This document shows positions 52,300 to 60,041 of a stretch of DNA of 60,102 nucleotides, piece by piece. Made by a program: the position numbers and the translations under genes. The notes below the pieces were generated by a model, which was given only the letters and a program-made list of their open reading frames with translations, was not told the origin of the DNA and did not search any database. Source of the stretch: Streptomyces griseoluteus. Its GTDB lineage: Bacteria > Actinomycetota > Actinomycetes > Streptomycetales > Streptomycetaceae. Position 1 is the stretch's first letter. Every line of letters begins with the position of its first letter. The stretch covers positions 1 through 60,102 of the forward strand of contig NZ_SRRU01000018.1 of assembly GCF_004784465.1 (NCBI RefSeq). The letters run 5' to 3'.

Positions 52300-52734
52300 G
52301 TGAGTCTGATCGAGGTGGGGCCAGGGCAAACTGAGCTCGTCGTGCGGGGGCCGGGGGCGCTGGCGACCTCTGTCCGGTTGTTCGACTGGTCGCGTGCGGA
52401 TGAGTACGAGTCCGTCTTCGCGGTGGAGGCCGTTGCTGATGGTGTGCGTGCACGGCTCGAGAATGTGACCGTCACCGTCTGGGATGACATGAGCGAGTTC
52501 TTCGACGGCCTCGCGCGCGATTTTCGTGGCTGGGAGGGGGAGCGGGTTTGGATCAACAACCATCTGGTCGTGACGGCGACATTCGGCTCGGGTGGTCATG
52601 TGTATGTGGACTGGACGCTTCGGTCCGGCTTCTTTCCCGGTGACTGGAAGTGCACGGTGACGACCGTGATCGAAGCCGGTGAAGGGATGACGGCTGTAGC
52701 TGCGGACCTGCGGGAATTTCTGCGCCAGGGGTAG
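52300..52734 (+). CDS. DUF6228-like cytosolic protein
   Basis: From GTG 52300 the 144-residue protein has beta-rich patterns: MSLIEVGPGQTELVVRGPGA, VEAVADGVRARLENVTVTVW, DDMSEFFDGLARDFRGWEGE and FGSGGHVYVDWTLRSGFFPG. These match a family of small proteins (DUF6228) often found near toxin loci in actinobacteria. It lacks a leader. It is divergent from the DNase operon. It may be a stand-alone immunity protein; that is inference. Confidence 0.6.
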   Translation: MSLIEVGPGQTELVVRGPGALATSVRLFDWSRADEYESVFAVEAVADGVRARLENVTVTVWDDMSEFFDGLARDFRGWEGERVWINNHLVVTATFGSGGHVYVDWTLRSGFFPGDWKCTVTTVIEAGEGMTAVAADLREFLRQG

Positions 52735-52772
52735 GCCGCCCGCGTCGGCCGGCAGGCACCCCCGCGTCCGGT

Positions 52773-52975
52773 TCAGCTGACGGCCTGCTGCTCAGCGCGG
52801 GCGCGGGTGGTGGCGAGGCGGTAGGAGTCGGTGCCAGTCTCGATGATGTTGCCGCCGAAGGTGAGGCGGTCGACAATGGCTGCGCAGAGGCGGGGGTCGG
52901 TAAAGGTCTTGGTCCAACCGCTGAAGGACTCTGATTCGAGGCCCTCTGACATGGCGCGCCGCAACTTGACCGGAC
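52773..52975 (-). pseudogene. IstB-like ATPase, C-terminal fragment of an IS21-type element
   Basis: The frame reads FSGWTKTFTDPRLCAAIVDR, LTFGGNIIETGTDSYRLAT and TRARAEQQAVS, the end of IstB-like helper ATPases (a W-x-x-x-F-x-D-x-x-x-A-x-A-I-x-D-R-L-x-x-x-x pattern followed by a S-Y-R-L block). Walker motifs are missing. No IstA part or element ends were found. Confidence 0.7.
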
Positions 52976-53344
52976 ACATATCAACTGCTCTCGGACGCGG
53001 TACGAGGTAGCGGCCGAGAAGGCTTTGGGGTCCTGCGTTTGGGGGTGGGCGGGCGAGAGCCTGTGGCCCCCGCCCGACTGCGATGTGCTGGTTTGGTGTC
53101 GGTGGGTTGGTGTCAGTGACGGCACGTCAGGACTGGCCGTTTTCGCTGGTCGGGCGTTGAGGAAGGGCAGGGACACCGCCGTGGAGCGGTGCGTGCGGCG
53201 GCCGCGGCTGTCATGGGGCGGTACACCTCGCTCCGCTCCACTGTCTTGGGAACGGCACTTCTGGTCCTTCGGAGGGCTGCGCGGCGGCACGGTGGCCGGT
53301 GTCGGTTTTGCGCGGGCGGAAGGGTGTGGGGTGGGGGAGCCGGG
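52976..53344. other. Gene-poor stretch before TniA-like fragment
   Basis: 369 bases with no recognised gene. Frames cross it on both strands but show no domain. Confidence 0.35.
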
Positions 53345-53800
53345 CGCGTGGGGTGAGGTCACGGCGGGGCTGAGGGTGTCCAGGCCGGTGCTGGTTGCGC
53401 GGCTGCTGGAGCTGGATGCGGTCGGGGCGTTGACGACGGCGCATGTGCGTGCGGGTGCCCAGGTCGGCGGGGTGAATGCGCGCACGGTGTGGCGCTGGCT
53501 GGAGGTTGCGCGGGCCGAGGGCCGCGTGGAGCGCAGGCCGCGGGCCCGGCTGGAGGTGTCCGACCAGGCGTGGGAGGTGCTGGCGCAGGCGGGCGGGAAT
53601 GTGGCGGCGCTGCACCGACATCTGAAGGCGGCCGGGTGCGAGGTGCCCTCGCTGGCGTCGTTGCACCGGGTGGTGCGCCGGGACCTTCAGGCCGGCAGGG
53701 TCCTGCCGGACCGCGCGGTGGTGCGGCGGGAGCGGGATGAGCAGCAAACGCGGCAGACACTGGCTGACCTCGCCCTGGCCGGACCGCGTGAGGCAGGCGC
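53345..53800 (+). pseudogene. TniA/Mu-type integrase, N-terminal fragment
   Basis: The frame gives ARLLELDAVGALTTAHVRAG, VNARTVWRWLEVARAEGRVE (a DNA-binding HTH), NVAALHRHLKAAGCEVPSLA and SLHRVVRRDLQAGR, the region ahead of the catalytic core in Mu/TniA-like transposases of actinobacteria. The DDE core is absent. It is followed in the same direction by a TniB-like ATPase fragment, the usual neighbour. Confidence 0.65.
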
Positions 53801-53879
53801 GGCGAAAGTGGCTGCGTGCCGGCTGCCGCGTCTCGCACCAGAGGGGAGCAGCGGCTTGCCGGTGGGGGAGAGCGGCGCG

Positions 53880-54157
53880 CTGGCAGGCGCGCAGCTGGTG
53901 CGGACGTCGTCGGCGCGGACGGTGGCCGAGGGGGTCGGGCAGGCGATGGCGGTTCAGGGCGCGGGTGTGTGTGTTCGGTGACCCCGGTCGGGGCAAGACC
54001 GGCCGTGCGGATGGCGCTGGGTGAAGTGCCCACGGGCTGGAAGGTGACGTGGGTGCCGGTACCGGTGCGCCCGTCGGTGGCCGGCATGAGGCGTGGGGTG
54101 TTGGACGCTCTGGGGCTGGCGGGCCGCTTCCCGCCCACGTCGGCGCTGGCCGCCCAG
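53880..54157 (+). pseudogene. TniB-like ATPase fragment, frameshifted
   Basis: VRTSSARTVAEGVGQAMAVQ leads into a Walker A motif (VFGDPGRGKT) that is only readable if the frame changes within a GTGTGTGTGT tract near 53966. A second shift near 54000 gives AVRMALGEVPTGWKVTWVPV and SVAGMRRGVLDALGLAGRFP. TniB partners TniA in target selection. The fragment ends where the tap start (opposite strand) begins. Confidence 0.65.
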
Positions 54158-54235
54158 GCGCTTGCGCTCCGCCGGAACCGGCAGCGGGGACCGGGACGCG
54201 ACCACCACGTCAACCGCGTCGAACAACTCGGACAT
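54158..54235 (-). pseudogene. tap: Telomere-associated protein Tap, N-terminal fragment
   Basis: From ATG 54235 (GGAGG upstream) about 26 codons give MSELFDAVDVVVASRSPLPV and PAERKRL, the start of Streptomyces Tap. The helix-turn-helix that should follow is missing because the frame runs into TniB-like sequence. It is the third broken telomere-protein piece in the window, 8 kb from the tap body and on the opposite strand. Confidence 0.75.
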
Positions 54236-54325
54236 GGAACACCTCCGCTCCCACCCTGCCCATGAACCGTACATATGGCGTACGGGTAGCGTGCATTTTC
54301 CGTACGTAGAGTGTTCGTGGGTGGC
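54236..54325 (-). promoter_or_regulatory. Native leader of tap with GTAC palindromes
   Basis: This AT-richer stretch upstream of the tap start contains CCGTACGCCATATGTACGG (minus strand), an inverted repeat of CCGTAC around a seven-base spacer, and a second set of TACGTACGG and CCCGTAC nearby. These may be operator sites for control of tap-tpg. A GGAGG site precedes the start codon. Confidence 0.5.
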
Positions 54326-54329
54326 TCAA

Positions 54330-55000
54330 CCGGAGGGTGCTCTTTGCGGTGTCGAGCAGGGCGGGGGAGGCGTCGGAGGGCCAGCCGTCTGTCGCTGCCG
54401 CCTGGTGGGCGGCGGCGTGCATGAAGGACAGGTAGATCTTGTAGCGGTGGGGCGACCAGTCCTGGTCTCTCCAGACCCAGGCGGCGACCGCGCCGTCGGG
54501 GTCATGGCCCGTCTCCCGGCCGACCGCCTGGGCCCGGGAGCGCAGCCGCCGGGCCAGGACACGGTCGAGTATGAGCGGCTCGGGGCCGTTCGCCGGCTTG
54601 ACCGTCTTGCCTGCGAAGTAGAGGAACTTGGTGAAGAAGGACGGCCCGAACCCGGGAATCCGGCCGCGGAGCCCCTCGTAGGACGCTACTGCGCCGTGCC
54701 TGCTCAACACGGTGACCGCATCATCCAGGGCCTCGTCCAGGAGGTCCTCGGCGGCCAGGATCTTGTGGAGGGTGGTTGGTCCGCTGCCGCCCGGGGGAGC
54801 CGCTCTTTCCCTTCCCCCACACGTAGGTGGCGGCCAATGCCTCTCGGAGCGTCTCGCGCGCCAGCGTGTTGGCGACCACGACGTCACCTGCGCCCGGCTG
54901 ACCCGACCGTCCCCGGTGAAGGAGTGGGGGGCCAGTGCCGATGGCCAGGGGGTGGTCCCCGGCTGTGACGCAGCTCCTGTCGCCCCCGGGGGAGGCCGCC
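54330..55000 (-). pseudogene. 8-oxoguanine glycosylase OGG-fold protein, frameshifted
   Basis: The C-terminal part reads SGPTTLHKILAAEDLLDEAL, GRIPGFGPSFFTKFLYFAGK, EPLILDRVLARRLRSRAQAV and WVWRDQDWSPHRYKIYLSFM, the pattern of an actinobacterial family with the OGG (HhH-GPD) fold. The N-terminal part (ANTLARETLREALAATYVWG, KGKSG) lies in another frame; the join is at a run of five C near 54800. At the 3' end the gene runs into the tap leader without its own stop. A second fragment of the same family occurs at 55800. Confidence 0.65.
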
Positions 55001-55104
55001 GTACCGTTGTCCGCACCTCCCCGCCCGGGCGCGCAGTGCCCGCGACCGGATCACCCACACCGGAACACCCAGGACAGGCGGGCATACGCACAGGACGGTC
55101 CACC

Positions 55105-55641
55105 ATGCCCACCGCGCTCTCGCCCGTCATCGCCGCCTCCGCACGCTGGCTGCTGGCGGCCTTCCCCCCGGCCCCCGGCCCGCTGAACCAGGCCCTGGCC
55201 GAAGCCCAGGCAGGCCATGCGGCCACCATCGCCGCCGCCCTGCGCTACCCCACCGCGCTGGACGCCGAACTGCTGGACCTGCTCGGCCCCGGCGGCTCCG
55301 GCCGGCTGGACTTCGTCACCGGCGCCGACGCACCCCCGCTGACGGACGCCACCCACGCCTGGCGCACCCAGGTCGACGAGACCGTCGTCAGCTGGGCGGC
55401 CTGCCTGCTGGCCGACGCCGACCTCGCCGCCCTGGCCGCCGCCTGCCTGCCCGCCACCCACCACGGCCCCGACAGCGTGGGCGACGCGCGCCGGCTGACC
55501 ATCCCCAGCCCGCGCGACCACCGCGCGGCCCCCCTGCTGCGCCACCCGGACTTCCTCGGCCCGATCGCGGACCTCCACCGCGAGACCCTCCTCGGCCTCC
55601 TCGGCGCCGCCCCGGCCGTCACCGCCCCCGAACCCGGGTGA
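55105..55641 (+). CDS. Hypothetical Ala-rich protein
   Basis: From ATG 55105 the 178-residue protein reads MPTALSPVIAASARWLLAAF, then HAATIAAALRYPTALDAELL, VSWAACLLADADLAALAAAC and DFLGPIADLHRETLLGLLGA. It is helical and has strong third-position GC bias. There is no leader. Its family is unknown; similar proteins may belong to telomere-near gene sets. It is flanked on both sides by fragments of the OGG-fold family. Confidence 0.5.
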   Translation: MPTALSPVIAASARWLLAAFPPAPGPLNQALAEAQAGHAATIAAALRYPTALDAELLDLLGPGGSGRLDFVTGADAPPLTDATHAWRTQVDETVVSWAACLLADADLAALAAACLPATHHGPDSVGDARRLTIPSPRDHRAAPLLRHPDFLGPIADLHRETLLGLLGAAPAVTAPEPG

Positions 55642-55799
55642 CCACCGAGCCCGCACGACCACAGGCAGCCGGCCACCGCCGGGCCGCCACAGCCCGTCGC
55701 GCTCAGGGCGCCTTGAACAGAGCCGGGAAACGCGGAGCGAGCCAGGGCTTGCGCCCCCGACCAGGATGCGGCCCTGAGCGAGGGGACCCCGTGGCGCAC

Positions 55800-55908
55800 C
55801 GTGCTCGCTCAATGCGGTGACCGCAGCGGCGAGGCCGTCGAAGGCCAGGATCTTGTGGAGGGGTGACGGTCCGCTCCCACCGGGAGTGCCGCACCTTCCT
55901 TTGCCCAT
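55800..55908 (-). pseudogene. OGG-fold protein, second fragment
   Basis: The frame reads MGKGRCGTPGGSGPSPLHKI and LAFDGLAAAVTALSEHGAP, paralogous to the piece VWGKGKSGSPGGSGPTTLHK at about 54780. Only some 36 residues remain. It shows that the family was present twice, or that one copy was duplicated in part. Confidence 0.6.
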
Positions 55909-55951
55909 ACTCGAGTGAGCCCGATGGGGGTCTGCCAGCGGCCCCTGGTCC

Positions 55952-58633
55952 TCACGCCCACTGCATGCCGAGCTCCCGCAGCGCGGCCTGCTGCTCCGCG
56001 CTGAGCTTGTCCCGCCTCGCCCTGGTGTTGGAGACCCATACGCCGAGCTTCACGGTCACCGGCTCCGCCTCGCCGTCGACCGTGATCTCCTCAGCGTGGC
56101 CGCGCGGGACCGGCCGGTGGGCGCCTTCTCGTTCGACCCACTGCGTGAGCGCCGTAAGGCCGCGCTGGAACGCTTGCTGCGCCTTGCTCGAACCCTTCGC
56201 CGCCCGCCCGTCCGCCGGTGCGGGAGACGGCGCCGGGAGCGGCTTGACGCCCAGCACGGTCAGCCGCTCCTGCTGCTCGGTGGACAGCCGCCCCCAAGTG
56301 GCCGGCTGTTTCTGCTGCTGGAGCCATCGGCCCAAGTCGTCGCCGTCCATGAGTACGCCGGGTGCGATGTCGGGCAGGAGCCCGCCGGGTTCGTCGTGGG
56401 CGAGGTCGGCGAGGACGTGGTAGTGCCGCTGCCAGTCCAGCGGCCACGGGCAGTCCCAGTCCGGGTCGATCGCGGTGAGCTGCGCCGCACGCTGCGCCGC
56501 CCGCTTCGGGTCCTTGCCCAGGCCGTTCTTCGCGCCCTTCCGCCGCAGGTTGGCCATGTGCTGCCCGATGGACACCCTCGCCTCGCCCTCGCCCCATACC
56601 GCGTCCTGTCGTGGTGCGAGGTGCCCTGTGGCCCGCCGGTAGGAGCGCAGCGCGGCGAGCTTGGCCTCCCAAGCCTCCTCACCGGGCTCCCAGAGCATCC
56701 CGGCCTCCGGCGCGTCCAGCAGCGTCTTGCGCCGCTCCTCCAGCTCCCCGGCCCGTAGCGCCTTGCGCTGCTGGTGGACCCATCGCCCAAGCGGGAACGC
56801 CTTGGTCGCCCCGACCTCGACCTCAACGTCGTAGGGCACGGCGTGCAGGCCGGTGATGTGGTTGTCCTTCCGCCACCGCAGGAGGGCCTGGTAGCCCTGC
56901 AGCCAGACCAGGGATTCGGGCCGGTAGACCCGGGTGCGCAGGAACGCGGCGATCGTCGCGGCGTCGCGTGGGCTGGAGAAGTGCAGCAGGGCGGATTCGG
57001 CGGCGGCGTCAGCGCCGTCCTGTTCTTCGCCGTTGCCTTCTCTGCCGGCCCCGACGATCCGCCCGTCCTCGTCCCGCTTCACGTGCACCTGCCGCCGCCC
57101 GCTGCTCAGCGCCCGGCTGGCGAGCTGCTCGACGAGGCGTTCCGAGTGCGAGCGCAGGCCCTGGAGGACGGCTACAAGGGGGCGGAACGAGGCGCTGGCG
57201 ACCATGTCGGTGGGGTCTTCGCCGGGCTCCAGGAACACCGGCACGATGATCCGCGCGACCTTCGTGGAGCCGTCCTTGTTAAGCCGGAGCGCGCGGCCGA
57301 TGTTCTGCACGATCTCCACCTGGGAGCCGCGGGTGTCCGCGAAGCACACCGCCTCGACTCCCCGTTCGCCGGTGATGTCGACGCCTTCCCCGAGCACGCG
57401 AACGCTGGCGAGGAACGCGCGGTGCACCCGGCGCCCGGCCGCGTCGATGCCGTTCGCGAACTGCCGGAGCACCTCCCGGCGTTCGGTCACGAGGTGGTCC
57501 CCACACAGCCACGCCGACCACACCCGGTCCGGGGGTACGTGGCGGCCTGCCTCGAGTTCGTAGAAGGCCGCGGCGATGGAGGACGCGGGGAGCTTGCCGG
57601 CGGCGGCCAGGTCGTCGTCGGTGGCGTTGCCCGCGTACAGCTCGGCAGCCGTCTTCGGCAGCTTCTCCGCGAACGCCGCGGCTTCCTCGACCTTCTGGTG
57701 GAACGTCATGACCGTACGCAGGTTGTACGCGGCGGCGTGCTCCAAAAGCGCGGTCTGCAACAGCGCCAGCCGCCGGCCGCGCCGGGCCTCCTCGGACTCC
57801 CCGACGAGGGGGGAGGGGTCGCGAATCTCCAGGACGTCGATCTCGAACCCGGCAAGGATGCCCCGCTCGATGGCCTCCGAGAGCCCGAGCTCCGCAAGCC
57901 ACGCACCGTACGTACCCTCCGGGTCGTCGGCCATGGTCGCGACCTCCGCCTCCGGGCCCTCCGCGCCCCTCTGCGGCAGGGCCGCGGCGAGGATGCGAGG
58001 CGTCGCCGTCAGGTAGAGCCGGAACTCCGCCGGGATCCGCTGGTTGTCGTGGATCGCCGCCCACGGACGACCAAGATCACCGGCGGTTCCGTGCGCCTCA
58101 TCCACGATCGCGAGGTCGAAACCCGCCATGCGCTGCCCATACAGCCGCTCCCCGCCCGCCAGAGCGGCCTCCAGCGGCCCGCGAACGCGTCCCTGGCCCT
58201 CGGGTGCGTCAATGTCCTCCCGGTCCACCAGAGAGGCATACGTGGCGAACACGACCACCGGCCCGGACCCCGCCCACAGGGCAAGCTGGATCGGGTTCGT
58301 GGTGGTCCGCACCTCCAGCTCCTTCAGCACCGGATCGTTCTCCAGCGAGCACACCGCCACCATCGGGCCCCGGTGACCCACCAGACGCCACGCCTGAGCG
58401 GTCTGCACCAGCAAGTCCAAGGTGGGCACGGTCACGAGGATCCGGCCGTCCGCGAACGACTCCACCGCACACGCAGCGGCCGTGATCGTCTTGCCCGAAC
58501 CCGTCGCTGACACGATCGTGCCCCGGGCACCCTGCGGCGGCACAGATGACCTTGCAGGGAATCCCACCCACCTGCGAAACGCGAAACGCTGATCGACCTG
58601 GTGTTCCTTGAGCTGAATCGCTGACATTTCCAC
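55952..58633 (-). CDS. TtrA-like terminal-region SF2 helicase
   Basis: An 893-residue superfamily 2 helicase. Motifs: Walker A SATGSGKT (43-49), motif II DEAH (178-181), LYLTATPR (motif III), FHQKVEEAAAFAEKL, and motif VI QNIGRALRLN. The C-terminal 350 residues hold several Trp-rich helicase-associated (HA) domains (YQALLRWRKDNHITG, AKLAALRSYRRATGHLA, LTQWVEREGAHRPVPRGH). Helicases of this type (TtrA) are typically the last large gene at Streptomyces chromosome and linear-plasmid ends and can affect conjugative transfer. Start at ATG 58633 (or ATG 58627). Intact. I leave the symbol empty because orthology was not tested. Confidence 0.85.
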   Translation of the reverse strand: MEMSAIQLKEHQVDQRFAFRRWVGFPARSSVPPQGARGTIVSATGSGKTITAAACAVESFADGRILVTVPTLDLLVQTAQAWRLVGHRGPMVAVCSLENDPVLKELEVRTTTNPIQLALWAGSGPVVVFATYASLVDREDIDAPEGQGRVRGPLEAALAGGERLYGQRMAGFDLAIVDEAHGTAGDLGRPWAAIHDNQRIPAEFRLYLTATPRILAAALPQRGAEGPEAEVATMADDPEGTYGAWLAELGLSEAIERGILAGFEIDVLEIRDPSPLVGESEEARRGRRLALLQTALLEHAAAYNLRTVMTFHQKVEEAAAFAEKLPKTAAELYAGNATDDDLAAAGKLPASSIAAAFYELEAGRHVPPDRVWSAWLCGDHLVTERREVLRQFANGIDAAGRRVHRAFLASVRVLGEGVDITGERGVEAVCFADTRGSQVEIVQNIGRALRLNKDGSTKVARIIVPVFLEPGEDPTDMVASASFRPLVAVLQGLRSHSERLVEQLASRALSSGRRQVHVKRDEDGRIVGAGREGNGEEQDGADAAAESALLHFSSPRDAATIAAFLRTRVYRPESLVWLQGYQALLRWRKDNHITGLHAVPYDVEVEVGATKAFPLGRWVHQQRKALRAGELEERRKTLLDAPEAGMLWEPGEEAWEAKLAALRSYRRATGHLAPRQDAVWGEGEARVSIGQHMANLRRKGAKNGLGKDPKRAAQRAAQLTAIDPDWDCPWPLDWQRHYHVLADLAHDEPGGLLPDIAPGVLMDGDDLGRWLQQQKQPATWGRLSTEQQERLTVLGVKPLPAPSPAPADGRAAKGSSKAQQAFQRGLTALTQWVEREGAHRPVPRGHAEEITVDGEAEPVTVKLGVWVSNTRARRDKLSAEQQAALRELGMQWA

Positions 58634-58700
58634 GCCTCCCCGAGCGATGAATTCGTGTGGTCTTTAGAGGGCCGCGTGCGAAATACAGGCCGCGCCCAAA

Positions 58701-59258
58701 TCATTCCAGATCGACGCATCCGCCTTGTGCCAACCGCCCGGCTTCCCGTCCTTGAACGGCGGGGCTTGTCGGCCGGGTCGTAGTCCCCGGCACCGAGCGT
58801 GCAGACCACGACGTCCCGTCGCCGTTCACCGTCCGCGCCGTGCACAGACCGCCGGCCTCGCCCAGCGCCTCCAACCTCCGACGCCGCGCCGTGGGGCGCG
58901 GCAGCACGTTCTCCCCGACGAACCTCTCCAGCCGCACCAGGTCGGCCCGCTCACACTGCCTCACGTCCGCGATAAGTACGGCCAGTTCAGCGACCCCGAC
59001 CGACGGGCGGCCGCCACGCCGCGACCACTCCCGGTCCGCGATGCCCACCAAGGCCTCGCTCACGGCCGTCACGCCGTCATCCCAGCCGTCCGAGAACACC
59101 GCGCCCCGAGAGGCCGGCGCCATGCCGCCCAGCTCCACCACCTCGCACTGCACCCCAGCGACCGCCCCGGCCTCCAGCGCGGCCACCAGGTCGTCCGCCT
59201 CGCTCGTGGGCACGCCGTGCGCCTCCGGAAGCGCGAACACCTTCAACCGGAGGTTCAC
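58701..59258 (-). CDS. Telomere-proximal hypothetical protein
   Basis: The 185-residue product reads MNLRLKVFALPEAHGVPTSE, ADDLVAALEAGAVAGVQCEV, VTAVSEALVGIADREWSRRG and SVGVAELAVLIADVRQCERA. The first 120 residues look like a compact alpha/beta domain; the last 50 are low-complexity and may be spurious. It lies directly upstream of the helicase on the same strand (67 bases), so they may be co-transcribed. Family unknown. Confidence 0.6.
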   Translation of the reverse strand: MNLRLKVFALPEAHGVPTSEADDLVAALEAGAVAGVQCEVVELGGMAPASRGAVFSDGWDDGVTAVSEALVGIADREWSRRGGRPSVGVAELAVLIADVRQCERADLVRLERFVGENVLPRPTARRRRLEALGEAGGLCTARTVNGDGTSWSARSVPGTTTRPTSPAVQGREAGRLAQGGCVDLE

Positions 59259-59545
59259 GCCCCAGTCTGGTACTGCGTCCCACAGAATTGCCGTTCAGCG
59301 CGGGATCAGGTCCGGTAGATTCGTTGGGACCGTTCATATGCGGTCGTTCCTCTCAGAACTCCGGGGAGGCTCCCAGATGGGTGGGTGTCCCGTGTTTCCG
59401 CCAACGGTACATGCTGCATCAATTTGAGCCACGCGGTGCACTGGAACCCACACCAACGAACGACACCCACCCGACCTACCCCCTGCCCTCGCAACTCCCG
59501 CGCAGGGACCGCGTCTCGACCAGGTAGCCCGGGCACTGGACAGAC
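59259..59545. other. Terminal intergenic region
   Basis: 287 bases of lower GC content (ATTTGAGC- and GTACATG-type patches) with no recognised gene. It probably holds divergent promoters for the genes at 58701-59258 and 59546-59704. Confidence 0.4.
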
Positions 59546-59704
59546 ATGACTCGACTCAGTGCGACCGCTGCACAACTGGCCCAAGGCGCCAGGCCGGACG
59601 GGCCTCCGTGGCTCAAATGGACGTTCCTGGCCGTGTGGCTCGTCCTGACCCCAGCGATCATCTACAAGCTGTACCAGCACGGCTACTTCAGAAGACGACG
59701 CTAA
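59546..59704 (+). CDS. Very small single-span membrane protein next to the telomere
   Basis: ATG 59546 to TAA 59704 encodes 52 residues: a soluble MTRLSATAAQLAQGARPDGP, one membrane helix (WLKWTFLAVWLVLTPAIIYK, about residues 22-41) and a basic tail YFRRRR. Topology by the positive-inside rule puts the tail inside. No clear ribosome binding site precedes it (GGACAGAC at best). It is the last gene before the telomere, 90 bases from the first palindrome. Function unknown. Confidence 0.5.
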   Translation: MTRLSATAAQLAQGARPDGPPWLKWTFLAVWLVLTPAIIYKLYQHGYFRRRR

Positions 59705-59797
59705 GAGCCGCACGACGACCAGCCCCGCCCCTCGCAGCCAGCTCGGCCCGCGCCAGCGGGCCCTAAGGTCCTGGAGGCGCAGCCGGAAGGACCGTCA

Positions 59798-60041
59798 GGC
59801 GAGGGAGCGCAGCGGACTCGCCGGCCAGGCTGGAGCGAAGCGGAAGCCTGGTAGCGGGACGAAGTCCCGCCGGTCCGGGAGCGCAGCGGACGGACCGTCA
59901 CCCTCCTTGCGCAGCAAGGAGGGTGAGCGTGGAGCGCAGCTCCACGCCAGCGCTCCCGCGGAGCGGGAGCGCAACCCCGCGCGCAGCGCGGGGGTTCGCT
60001 TGCACATCGCGCAGCGATGTGGTACCCGCGGAGCGGGTACC
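59798..60041. repeat. Streptomyces-type telomere with about ten palindromes
   Basis: Closely packed hairpins with three-base loops: 60021-60041 (loop GGA), 60004-60020 (GCA), 59973-59996 (GCA, one bulge), 59950-59972 (GGA), 59927-59947 (GCA), 59898-59926 (GCA, 13-bp stem), about 59870-59896 (GCA), 59854-59870 (GAA), 59825-59851 (GAA), 59798-59822 (GCA). This matches the canonical chromosomal telomere of Streptomyces, whose 3' overhang folds after replication and is completed by Tpg. The plus strand is the 3' strand of a right-hand end. Confidence 0.95.
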
